Below are positions 6,165-14,289 of a DNA stretch of 31,927 bases, one piece after another. Source of the stretch: JAGXSE01 sp040757295. GTDB taxonomy: Bacteria; Bacillota; PH28-bin88. A model generated the notes under the pieces. The model made no database searches, had not been told where the DNA came from, and saw only the letters and a list, made by a program, of their open reading frames with translations. How positions within the stretch are numbered: position 1 is the first letter of the stretch; each line of letters begins with the position of its first letter. Location: NCBI GenBank assembly GCA_040757295.1, contig JBFLXH010000028.1:1-31927 (forward strand). Reading direction: 5' to 3'. The translations under genes were made by a program, and so were the position numbers.

Positions 6165-6259
6165 CCGTTATAAGACTATGGCTTAATATTCTAGGCCATC
6201 CAGATTAATCCTGCCTGCTGCTATACCTTTTTTCTTGTTAAATTCGACAATGTTCGATA

Positions 6260-7054
6260 TTACCTGCTCAAGAGCTTGGCCAAGGCGCGTCCCCAAAAAT
6301 TGCTCCCCCGCCTGGAAACGGGGCCGGGGCCAGGGAATACAACTTCGTTTCCGGCCAGCACGGCTGCTGGGTTTTTTAGGGTAATGGCAAGGGCGGCTTC
6401 CCGGCCGGCCAGCTTTTCCAGCCGCGGCAGGGCGACAGGCCATAGAGGGGGGCGTTTGTGGGGGCAATGGGCATCGCTTCCCATCAAGTGCACCAGGCCC
6501 TGGCGGGCCAGGTCTCCCGCCAGCTTTTGCACCCTGGGACCGAATTCCCCCGCCAGGCTGCCGGCGTTGACCTGGACCAGGGCGCCGCGCTCCACCAGGG
6601 TGGCCAGTAAGGAAGGGTCTTCCCGCAGCTGGGCATTCCGCTCGGGGTGGGCCAGCACAGGGGTAACGCCATCCAGCAGAAGGGAAAAGAGGACGTTTTC
6701 AGCGCAGGACGGGACTCCCTCCAGGGGGAGCTCCAGCAAAAGATAGCGCCCGGCGTTGTTCAAGGTGGGGACAGTCCTGGCGGCCACTAACCGGGGGAGT
6801 TCCGGGACCAGGTAGGCCTCGGCCCCCGGGTATACGGTTAAGGCACACGATATGGAGCGGAGCCTCTGGTTAAGCTCTTGGACCAGTCCCAGGACTCGGC
6901 CGGCCTCAGGGTACCGCCCGGGCACGAAGTGGGGGGCAGCAACTACCCCGGTCACTCCCTGGCTGGCCAGTTGCCGGCAAAGTTCGATAGCTTCTGCCCA
7001 GGTGGCGGGGCCGTCATCCACCCCCGGCAGGATGTGGGCGTGGAGGTCAATCAT
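6260..7054 (-). CDS. CpsB/YwqE-type protein-tyrosine phosphatase (PHP fold)
   Basis: A 264-residue metal-dependent phosphatase that removes phosphate from the tyrosine kinase of the capsule/exopolysaccharide system. Metal-binding motifs are present: LHAHILPGVDDG at residues 4-15, AAPHF near 43, AHPERN near 135, and SDAH near 192. The ATG at 7054 overlaps the end of the kinase gene by 8 nt, so the two are translationally coupled; the upstream in-frame start lacks a ribosome site. Family length is about 255-265, so it is complete. It is the last gene of the ligase-cpsC-cpsD-cpsB operon. Confidence 0.93.
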   Translation of the reverse strand: MIDLHAHILPGVDDGPATWAEAIELCRQLASQGVTGVVAAPHFVPGRYPEAGRVLGLVQELNQRLRSISCALTVYPGAEAYLVPELPRLVAARTVPTLNNAGRYLLLELPLEGVPSCAENVLFSLLLDGVTPVLAHPERNAQLREDPSLLATLVERGALVQVNAGSLAGEFGPRVQKLAGDLARQGLVHLMGSDAHCPHKRPPLWPVALPRLEKLAGREAALAITLKNPAAVLAGNEVVFPGPGPVSRRGSNFWGRALAKLLSR

Positions 7055-7742
7055 CGGTGCCGCTCTTTTCCCCATAGTAATAGTAGTAGTGGTAATCCTT
7101 GGCTTTGCGGCGCACGCCGTTTAACACGCAGCCAATGATCCGGGCCCCGGCGTTTTGCAGGATGGACTTGGCCTCCTGCACCATGTCGATGCGGGCCTTG
7201 CCGGCCTCGATGACCAGCAGCACCCCATCCACCCAGGGGGCCAGGAGGGCGGCATCGGTAACGGCAATGAGGGGCGGGCCGTCTAAAATAACGGATTCAT
7301 GCCTGCTCTTAAGCTCTTGCAACAGCGGCCGCATGGCCTGGGAGCCAAGCAGTTCGGCAGGGTTAGGGGGGATCAGGCCGCTGGTAATAAGGCCAAGCTG
7401 GGGGACCATGGTTTTGTTTGTAACACTAGCGGGGTCTCCCCCATGGACTAATAGGGAAGTTAGCCCCCTTACGTTGCGCTGGTCGAACAGGCGGTGCTGC
7501 ATCGGCTTCCTGAGGTCGCAGTCCACCAGGAGGGTCTTTTTCCCGCCCTGGGCCATAACTACCGCCAGGTTAGCCGCGGTAAGGGATTTGCCCTCTCCCG
7601 GCCCCGCACTGGTGATCAGCAGGCTCTGGACGGGACGGTCCACAGCGGCGTACTGGATGTTGGTCCTTAACGTCCGGTAGGCCTCGGTTACGGGGGATTT
7701 GGGCTCGTTGAGGGCAATGGGTTTAATAATACTTCGCGTCAC
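7047..7742 (-). CDS. CpsD-type bacterial tyrosine kinase
   Basis: A 231-residue BY-kinase, cytoplasmic partner of the CpsC-type membrane activator. Seen: Walker A SAGPGEGKS at 45-53, Walker A' LLVDCD at 71-76, Walker B VILDGPP at 151-157, and a C-terminal tyrosine cluster YHYYYYY at 217-223, the autophosphorylation tail. Start is GTG at 7742 with AGGAGGG 7 nt upstream, 12 nt after the cpsC-type stop. Such kinases control chain length and export of polysaccharide through cycles of autophosphorylation and dephosphorylation by CpsB. Confidence 0.95.
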   Translation of the reverse strand: MTRSIIKPIALNEPKSPVTEAYRTLRTNIQYAAVDRPVQSLLITSAGPGEGKSLTAANLAVVMAQGGKKTLLVDCDLRKPMQHRLFDQRNVRGLTSLLVHGGDPASVTNKTMVPQLGLITSGLIPPNPAELLGSQAMRPLLQELKSRHESVILDGPPLIAVTDAALLAPWVDGVLLVIEAGKARIDMVQEAKSILQNAGARIIGCVLNGVRRKAKDYHYYYYYGEKSGTDD

Positions 7743-7754
7743 TGGCCGTCCCTC

Positions 7755-9194
7755 CTATTCCTTGGCAGCGGAAGTCTCTCCGCGAGCAGCCCCGACCGCC
7801 GGGTAGCCTACGGCGCCGGGAACAGGCTGGTCTCTTTGGAACTGCTGGTCTTTCTCGCCGGCACCGGCGCTCTTAGCCTGCGGCCCGTACAAGGGGATGC
7901 TCCCCAGCACCGGAATTGCCAGGTGCCGCTCTACATCTGACGGGGTTTTAATGGTGTTGTCCAAAAACTCCAGCAAGAAGGCCAGGAAGACGGATACCAT
8001 CAAGCCCAGCACAAATGCTATGGCCACGTTCAACGTCTTTTTAGGCTTAATGGGATTGGTCGGGACCACCGCCCGGGCTACCACCATTAAGCTGGTGTCC
8101 CCGATGTTGATGGACCTGATCACCTGGGTGCGGTTGATATTATCCGCCAAGACGCTGTAGGTGGTCTTCAGCCGATCCACGTCCCCTTGCAGCCGATCCC
8201 GCTCCGCCCGCTTGCCGGCGAGTTCCGCCTGCAAGTCTTTAATCTCTTTCTCCAGCGCCGAAACTGTGGTTTCCATGGCTGCCTTCCGCGCCTGCAATTC
8301 AGAAATTTTGACCTCTCTTGCAGCTAACTCCTGGGCGATCCGGTCATAGGCCGGGTTGGGCTCTTCCACCGTCACCACCTGCCCGGCAGAAGCGCCCGGA
8401 TTTAACCCGCTGCCATCGGGCGGCAGTTCTTTTTTGGTTACCAGTGTTGGCGGGGTTTCGGCCAGGCGCGCCGCCAGCCGGCTCTTGCCGGCCAGCTCTT
8501 GCTGCAGGGAGACCTCCGTTGAGATCAGCTGGGAGCGGTAATTGCTTAAGTCGGCCAGCCGGCTGGCCATTTGTTCCGCCAGGTATTCTACGCTGCGGGG
8601 CTGGGCGTCGAACTTGCGCAGGTTTTCCACAGCGGCGGCCAGCTCCCGGTCCGTGCTTTCCATTTGGCTTTTTAACAGCTCCATGGACTTGCCCAGTTGT
8701 TCTTGGTTATTCTCGTTGATAAACACCATGAACTCTTCGCTGATGGTATTGGCCAGGCTGGCCGCCAATTGGGGGTCGGTGTTGTTGACCTGGACCTCAA
8801 TCAGGTTGGTGTCCCTGACGGCTTGGGCAGTGACCATTCCCGCCACTCCCGCGGGGGTATACAGGTCCTTGTCCAGCTGCAGGCGGTTAATCACCCGCTG
8901 GAAGACCACCTGGTTTTTCAGCTGGCTGACGTAGGTGTTGATGGTCATCTGGGGGAGACGGGAAAGGGCGCCGACCACCTCTTCCAGGGTTTGAGCTTCT
9001 CTTGCCGCTGCCGGCCTTTGCTCGCCGCGGATCACCTGGATGACGGCCTTGGCCTGGTAAACCGGCGGCAAGACAAACCAGCTTAAGACTCCGGCGGTAA
9101 TTGCAGCAACCGCGGTGATCAGGATAATTACCCACTTCCACTTGCCCAAAATACGCAGGTAGTCTTTTAAGTCGATGGTAATTTCATCGTTCAA
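7755..9194 (-). CDS. CpsC/Wzz-type chain-length and kinase-activating membrane protein
   Basis: A 479-residue protein with two membrane segments, about residues 18-42 and 388-408, flanking a long extracellular region that is largely coiled coil (about 165-345), the polysaccharide co-polymerase topology. The N-terminus has the short cytoplasmic DLKDYLRILGKWKW motif of Wzz proteins, and the proline-rich stretch VVPTNPIKPKKTLN precedes the second segment. The 70-residue cytoplasmic tail, in which relatives contact the CpsD kinase, is present. TTG at 9194 is the start, with GGGGGTG 7 nt upstream. Longer than typical CpsC (about 230) and closer to Gram-negative-type co-polymerases. Confidence 0.92.
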   Translation of the reverse strand: MNDEITIDLKDYLRILGKWKWVIILITAVAAITAGVLSWFVLPPVYQAKAVIQVIRGEQRPAAAREAQTLEEVVGALSRLPQMTINTYVSQLKNQVVFQRVINRLQLDKDLYTPAGVAGMVTAQAVRDTNLIEVQVNNTDPQLAASLANTISEEFMVFINENNQEQLGKSMELLKSQMESTDRELAAAVENLRKFDAQPRSVEYLAEQMASRLADLSNYRSQLISTEVSLQQELAGKSRLAARLAETPPTLVTKKELPPDGSGLNPGASAGQVVTVEEPNPAYDRIAQELAAREVKISELQARKAAMETTVSALEKEIKDLQAELAGKRAERDRLQGDVDRLKTTYSVLADNINRTQVIRSINIGDTSLMVVARAVVPTNPIKPKKTLNVAIAFVLGLMVSVFLAFLLEFLDNTIKTPSDVERHLAIPVLGSIPLYGPQAKSAGAGEKDQQFQRDQPVPGAVGYPAVGAARGETSAAKE

Positions 9195-9231
9195 CTATTT
9201 ACACCCCCGTGAGATTCTGCGGCCGGTCGCT

Positions 9232-11643
9232 TTATCTAAAAGACGGTGTTTGCATTATTTCTTTAAATACCGCATCAGCCGCTTGGTATTCGGTCCTGGC
9301 CTGGGCCAGGTACTTTTCCGCCTGGGCCTGGTTATTGCTGCGGGCCGCTGTCACCGCCAGCCAGAGGGCTGCTTCGGCGGCCAGTTCTTTTTGTTTTGCG
9401 GCGGTTTTAAGCAGCTTTTCCGCCGCAGAATAATCCCCTAACAGGCAGGCTGCCTGCCCTGCGCTTAAGGATAAGAGGGGGGTCACCGCCATTTTTCTCT
9501 GCCTTTGGCCGGGTTGGGCGGCAGGAATTTCCCTCGCCTTGGCTTCCACCCGGGCCGGCAATTGGGCTACCCGCTCCAGGTAGGTCCTGGCCATGGGGTA
9601 CTCCTGCCTGACCAGGTAGTGCTTGGCAGCTGCCATGGCTGCGCGCCCGTAAAACTCGTAAGCGCCCACATCCGAGGGGTTGATGGTTATTAAGGCATGG
9701 GCCTCGGCCACGGCCTGGTCGGGATGCCCAATCAGCAGGTAAGCCAAGGAGGTTGTGGCGCGGACCCGGGGATTAAAGGGCTCCAGCCGGACTGCTTTTT
9801 GGGCATGCTCCTTTGCCTTTTGCAGGGCGGCGGGGTCTTTGTTGGCCAGCCCCAGGGCGGCTTCCACCTGGGCCAGGTCGGCAAGGTAAGTGGCGGTAAA
9901 AGGGTCCAGCCGGTGGGCCTTTTCCATCAGCCTCCTGGCTTCCGTAAGCTTTTGGGCGTTGATGGCCCTGGCTCCCTCGGCTCCCAGGACGCCAGCCTGG
10001 TAGAACCGCCAGGCCGGCAGCCATAAGGCCAAGACCAGCAGGAGGCCAACGGCCAGCTGCAGCCAAGGCCTGATGGAGCTTGCCGGTTTTTTTTGGCCTG
10101 CAGGCAGTTGGCTAAAGGACTTGCCAGTCCCCGGCAATAACTGATCGGCATGGTGTTCAGTCCCGGTGATGCCTCCGCGGGCGATCCCGGCCAGGGCCCA
10201 GACCAAGATGGCCAGGGCCGGAAGGGATAAATTGAAATCGATGGCGCTGTGGCCCACCAAGGCCAGGGCGGCTACCCCGCTCCCCCAGACCAGGGGGTGG
10301 TTTGGACCGGCAGGGCTAACTGCTAACCGCCAAAGGACATAGGCCAGCACGAGCCAGAAACCTGTAAAGAGCAAAAAACCGATGGTGCCGGTTTCCACCC
10401 ATGTTTGTAAAAACGCGCTGTGGACTTCGGTGGTAAAATAAATACCTTCTTTATAACGGTGGTAGAGGGCGTTCCAGGCCCCTCCGCCGGCGCCTAACAG
10501 GGGGTGGTTTTTAATGACCTCTAAGGCATCGCGGAAAAAAACAAACCTGCCCACTGCGCTGGGGTCTTCCAGGCTGATGGTGCCGGCCCTGTCCAGGAGG
10601 GCCGCCGGCAGAAACTGGGTGCCCACCCGGGGCAGGGCCCGGGCAGCATAGAACAAATAGGCGCCGACCACCGCGGCAATGTACAGGAGGCCGCCATAGG
10701 TGAGGAGCGCCCGGTATGGCTGCTCCAGATCCCGCCTGGCCAGCAGGCTGTCGCCCAGGGCAACCAGCAATTGGGCCGCCACCATGACACCGCAGGCAAC
10801 CAGCAGGACCTTGACGGCACCAGTACCGTCTTTTGCCAGGACCTCGGGCAGGAAGAAGCGGGCTGTCAGCATCGCCAGCCCTAAATTAAGAAAGAACAGG
10901 TAACAACCCCGCCAGAACCGATCCCGCAGGCCAGTCAGCCAAACCGCCACCGCCAGGGGGTAAACAATCCACCCGCCCCTGGACTGGCTAAGGAGCAGCA
11001 CGGTGAGGACAAGCAGGCTCCCTAAGGCCAGCAGGGTTTGGTGCAGGGGGTTTGTGGCCCGGACCCACAGGGTGAAACCAACCACCTGGGCCGCCACCAG
11101 GTACCCGGCCAGGGCGTTCCGGTACTGTAAAGTAGAGTTGATATGGGTACCCGCCCAGGCCCCGGGGTAATTAAGGTGCCCGGTTGCCGACAAAAGGCCG
11201 ACCGCGGCCACTCCGACCGCCCCGGCAAAGATAATATGCAGGAGATAATTAATTGTGCGCTCATTAAGGGCGCTCCGTGAAACCATTAAATAAACCATGA
11301 AATAGTTCAGGTATTTTAGGGCTTCGCCTACGGCTCCGCGCAGGTTAACCGCAACGCTTATGGAAACAAGGTAAGCCAAAAAGAGGCCCAAGAGCAACCA
11401 GTCCAACGGGTGGGAGAAGGTGGCCGGCTCTCTTTTAATCCCCCGGTCCAAAATAAAGGTCAGGAAGATGGCGGCGGCCAACTGATGGGTGAGCAAAAGC
11501 TCCGGCGCAAAGAACAAGCCGCGCAGGAAGGGCGGAAAGAAAAGCAGCACAGCCAGTCCTAACAAAACCAGAGGACGCAAGTTTAGGTTTAATAAGGGGC
11601 GGCGGCCCGGATTGGGCGCGGCTTTGGCAGCAAATCCTGGCAT
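9232..11643 (-). CDS. O-antigen ligase/polymerase-like membrane protein with TPR tail
   Basis: An 803-residue protein. Residues about 20-530 hold 12 or more membrane helices and the Wzy_C/WaaL-type region, including GAGGGAWNALYHRYK near 405-419 and the periplasmic-side loop before it. Residues about 570-790 form soluble tetratricopeptide-like helical pairs, for example a hairpin around AINAQKLTEARRLMEKAHRL. Such proteins polymerise or transfer glycan chains to acceptors outside the membrane; which applies here cannot be told. ATG at 11643 with GGGAGGG site. It is the first gene of the operon and lies 37 nt before the cpsC-type gene. Confidence 0.9.
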   Translation of the reverse strand: MPGFAAKAAPNPGRRPLLNLNLRPLVLLGLAVLLFFPPFLRGLFFAPELLLTHQLAAAIFLTFILDRGIKREPATFSHPLDWLLLGLFLAYLVSISVAVNLRGAVGEALKYLNYFMVYLMVSRSALNERTINYLLHIIFAGAVGVAAVGLLSATGHLNYPGAWAGTHINSTLQYRNALAGYLVAAQVVGFTLWVRATNPLHQTLLALGSLLVLTVLLLSQSRGGWIVYPLAVAVWLTGLRDRFWRGCYLFFLNLGLAMLTARFFLPEVLAKDGTGAVKVLLVACGVMVAAQLLVALGDSLLARRDLEQPYRALLTYGGLLYIAAVVGAYLFYAARALPRVGTQFLPAALLDRAGTISLEDPSAVGRFVFFRDALEVIKNHPLLGAGGGAWNALYHRYKEGIYFTTEVHSAFLQTWVETGTIGFLLFTGFWLVLAYVLWRLAVSPAGPNHPLVWGSGVAALALVGHSAIDFNLSLPALAILVWALAGIARGGITGTEHHADQLLPGTGKSFSQLPAGQKKPASSIRPWLQLAVGLLLVLALWLPAWRFYQAGVLGAEGARAINAQKLTEARRLMEKAHRLDPFTATYLADLAQVEAALGLANKDPAALQKAKEHAQKAVRLEPFNPRVRATTSLAYLLIGHPDQAVAEAHALITINPSDVGAYEFYGRAAMAAAKHYLVRQEYPMARTYLERVAQLPARVEAKAREIPAAQPGQRQRKMAVTPLLSLSAGQAACLLGDYSAAEKLLKTAAKQKELAAEAALWLAVTAARSNNQAQAEKYLAQARTEYQAADAVFKEIMQTPSFR

Positions 11644-11930
11644 AGGGGCCCTCCCGGTTTTTCTTGTAATAAGCGAGGCCGAAAATTATTGGCGAAGCAC
11701 TCAACCGCGAGCAGTAAGCGGATAGGCTTTTGCCGGTCAAAGCACGATGCAAAAAGGGTAATTGCTCGATTGCACAATTGAGTGCTGGGCTGGATGATCC
11801 TACGCTTCCCTTTTCTTTTATTTCTCCTATGCTGGGGCAATTACCTTCCGCTGAAAAAATTTTTTTAATTTCTTGGCAATTATCCCTGTTTTTTGTCGTT
11901 TCCTGCTGCCAATCCCATCTATTGGCTGAC
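11644..11930. other. Leader/promoter region of the polysaccharide operon
   Basis: No convincing gene on either strand. A long minus frame that crosses 11435-12040 reads through a terminator and into the ligase gene in another phase, so it is rejected. Any promoter of the operon should lie here; I could not single one out. Confidence 0.4.
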
Positions 11931-11973
11931 AAAAAGCGCCGTTGGTCGGCAAAATTGGCCCGACCAACGGCGC
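11931..11973 (-). terminator. Strong rho-independent terminator
   Basis: On the minus strand GCGCCGTTGGTCGG pairs perfectly over 14 bp with its complement across a 10-nt loop, followed by TTTTTG. It lies 160 nt beyond the stop of the SLH gene at 12137 and isolates it from the polysaccharide operon; attenuation of that operon is also possible. Confidence 0.9.
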
Positions 11974-12136
11974 AAACCAAGAGCACAGCGCTAACTATCC
12001 CTTTAAGCATCAGGCAGAAACTGTGGAGCAGTTTCAACACACCGCTGCAACGAGGCGGGGATTAGAACTTGCTGCTTTTCTTGTATAATAGGACCTCGAC
12101 CGTTTCATCAGAAGCGGGGAACATCTTTTCGCCTCG

Positions 12137-13849
12137 TTATATTTCCCCTAGCTCAACCAGCATTCGCTTCAGCATTACTGTGCCTTCCGCCCGGGTGCCG
12201 TTGGCTGCAGGCGCCAGGGTGGTGGCAGTGCGGCCTTTAACAATGCCGGCCTTTACTGCTGCCGCAGCTGCATGTCTGGCCCAGGGGGCAATGTTTGCGG
12301 CATCGGCAAACCGTGCCAACAGGGTGTTCACTTCGGCATCGGTCAAGGTAACGGGCTTGCCGGCAATGCCCATGGCCCGGTTAACCATTGCCGCTATCTC
12401 CTGGCGGGTTATTCTTTGCTCCGGCCGGAAGGTGTTATCTTCGTAACCGATTACCAAACCAACCCGGCGGGCGGTCTCTACCTCGGCAAAGTACCACTTG
12501 TCTGCGGCCACGTCGTTAAAGGTTGCCCGAGCCGGCCTGGTTGCCTGGACGCCCATGGACCGCAGCAAAAGCGCCGCGAATTCGGCCCTGGTGGTGCTCC
12601 GGTCCGGTTCAAACCGGTTTTGGTCTACCCCTCTGGCGACATGCCGGGAGGCCATCACCTCAATATCCTTTTGGCCCCAGTGGGTCCTGATGTCGGCAAA
12701 GGTCCGGTGGTAGGCCATGACTGTGAACTTGCTGAAAGCGCTCAACCCAGCGGCTACCGTGCCGGCGGCCTGGTCTACCTTGCCGCCCCGGAACTCCCAG
12801 GCATTGGCGGCCTCATCCAGCCGGTACACCCCCAAGCTCCAGGCGGGGGCAACTCCCAGCCGGCCAGCCTCAAAGGGCAGGGTGATCCAAACCCGCTGAG
12901 CAAAGGTCCTGATGGCAGTGCTCACGCCTGCCGGATTCACCACTGCCAGGGCAATGTCCAGCACTTGGCCTGCAGGCAGGGCCCCGGCTGGCCTTGCGGC
13001 CAATAAGGCATTGGCCTGGGCCGGCGGGACGGCCTGGACTTTCAGCGCAAGCCGCGCTCCGGCGGCCATTTGGTTGGCGATCTCCGGAGCAGCCAGGAGA
13101 CTGCTGGGGAGCAGGAAATCGGCAAACTGGGTGTCGATGTGCAGGTCTCTTTTAGCGGTTGCCACAGCGTTAACAGCAGCGGCGGGCAACTGGACAGCGA
13201 CTTCCGTCACCCCGGCGGTTACAGGCACCAGGATGCCCACGGCAGTGGCCTGGGGATCGGCCTGCAGTTGACGATTAACAGCAGTGGCATCCACGACAGC
13301 GGTAGCGGTGCCGCCGACTACGGTCGGGGTCGCTGTGATGGGCTGGCCGGGTAGAACCGGCGGAGGAGGCGCCACACCAACGCCCGGCCCTGGCTGGGTT
13401 TCTGGCGGTGGACCCTCAAAGGTTAGGGAGACGCTCCGAAGAAGATTGTTGCCGTCCCAGATGGCCAATTGGAATGGGGTGCGAGCCTGGAACAGGGTGT
13501 TATAAACAACGTTATACACAAGCTCGTAAACTGCTGTGGCAACATAAGTTGCACGATCTACTGCATCGCTTAGATATACCGCTTTGTATACTTGATTGCC
13601 GACCTGAATTGCAGCCCAGACCGGGGCGAAATCCGCTGGTGTGGCAGCCTGCAATTTGATCTCAACCCCCTGGGCGTTATGGGGTAGTGTTACCTGTCCC
13701 CCTGTGCTCCCGTGGACTTCTACTCTGGTAACGGCGGCTTGGGCGGCTCCCGCTCCAACGCTGGCAAACACCATGGAGAAAAGGAGGGCCGCAAAAACAA
13801 CCAGGCAGATATTTCCTGCCCATTGCTTATTTCGGCGTATTGTCCTCAT
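12137..13849 (-). CDS. S-layer-homology surface protein with proline-rich linker
   Basis: A 570-residue exported protein. Residues 1-39 are a signal peptide (RRNK basic region, hydrophobic core, AQAA cleavage zone). Residues 40-145 form a beta-rich domain, 148-170 a Pro/Gly linker, 172-375 a second beta-rich region ending in the SAFSKFTVMAY motif common before SLH repeats. Three SLH domains lie at about 383-435, 444-495 and 510-570; they bind secondary wall polysaccharide. ATG at 13849 with GAAAGGAGGTGA site. It has its own promoter and terminator, so is probably monocistronic. Ligand or enzymatic role of the N-terminal domains is unknown. Confidence 0.9.
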   Translation of the reverse strand: MRTIRRNKQWAGNICLVVFAALLFSMVFASVGAGAAQAAVTRVEVHGSTGGQVTLPHNAQGVEIKLQAATPADFAPVWAAIQVGNQVYKAVYLSDAVDRATYVATAVYELVYNVVYNTLFQARTPFQLAIWDGNNLLRSVSLTFEGPPPETQPGPGVGVAPPPPVLPGQPITATPTVVGGTATAVVDATAVNRQLQADPQATAVGILVPVTAGVTEVAVQLPAAAVNAVATAKRDLHIDTQFADFLLPSSLLAAPEIANQMAAGARLALKVQAVPPAQANALLAARPAGALPAGQVLDIALAVVNPAGVSTAIRTFAQRVWITLPFEAGRLGVAPAWSLGVYRLDEAANAWEFRGGKVDQAAGTVAAGLSAFSKFTVMAYHRTFADIRTHWGQKDIEVMASRHVARGVDQNRFEPDRSTTRAEFAALLLRSMGVQATRPARATFNDVAADKWYFAEVETARRVGLVIGYEDNTFRPEQRITRQEIAAMVNRAMGIAGKPVTLTDAEVNTLLARFADAANIAPWARHAAAAAVKAGIVKGRTATTLAPAANGTRAEGTVMLKRMLVELGEI

Positions 13850-13898
13850 TTTTTCACCTCCTTTCTTCCCATGGTATAGCTATTAGCTATTCAAAGAA

Positions 13899-13927
13899 AT
13901 AATACCATACTTGCTTAATTATTCCAA
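13899..13927 (-). promoter_or_regulatory. Sigma-A-type promoter of the SLH gene at 12137
   Basis: Minus strand: TTGGAA (-35, 13927-13922), 17 nt, TATTAT (-10, 13904-13899), with an extended TGG before the -10. It lies about 50 nt upstream of the start codon; an ATAGCT inverted repeat sits near the expected transcription start. Confidence 0.7.
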
Positions 13928-14248
13928 GGTTTCCAAAGGAGTTTTTTACGGCAAAAGCACAAACCCATTATCTTCCGGAACCCTTTTAACACAGCCAGGG
14001 TGGACACGAAGTTCATGCACCACACATGGCACTTTTCCGAACTGTTAAAGAGCCAGCACAGAAAAGGACAGGTCGAACAAACCCCAGATCGTTTTGAGTG
14101 CAGGAATCCCAGCGGCTTGACCGTGATCCTTCTTCTCGAATACCACACCGCCCGTCTTTTCTATTTTTATATTCCACACCATGCCCCGGTATCCCTTTCT
14201 CAAACGATTTTTTTGCCTTTCTAACTTAGAATAAGAGAACCCCCAAAG
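13928..14248. other. Spacer with no supportable gene
   Basis: A 77-codon minus frame at 13915-14148 lacks a ribosome site, overlaps the promoter and has an unlikely Cys/Trp-rich composition. I see no structured RNA motif here. Confidence 0.5.
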
Positions 14249-14275
14249 AAAAAAGCGGGGTTTTCCGCACCCCGC
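14249..14275 (-). terminator. Rho-independent terminator of the SLH gene at 14290
   Basis: Minus strand GCGGGGT pairs with ACCCCGC across a 7-nt loop and is followed by TTTTTTC. It starts 15 nt after the stop codon. Confidence 0.9.
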
Positions 14276-14289
14276 CTTAACAACCGGTT

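Noticed and set aside
11931..11973. Riboswitch expression platform before the polysaccharide operon
   Set aside because: Only the terminator is visible; no aptamer-like conserved motif was found around it.
11435..12040. Minus-strand frame of 201 codons
   Set aside because: It runs through a strong terminator and into the ligase gene in a different phase; the N-terminal hydrophobic stretch is chance.
12272..13006. Plus-strand frame of 244 codons
   Set aside because: It is antisense to the SLH domains of the gene at 12137, lacks a ribosome site and has Gly/Pro-rich shadow composition.
13915..14148. 77-codon minus-strand frame upstream of an SLH gene
   Set aside because: Overlaps the promoter of that gene, lacks a ribosome site and has improbable composition.
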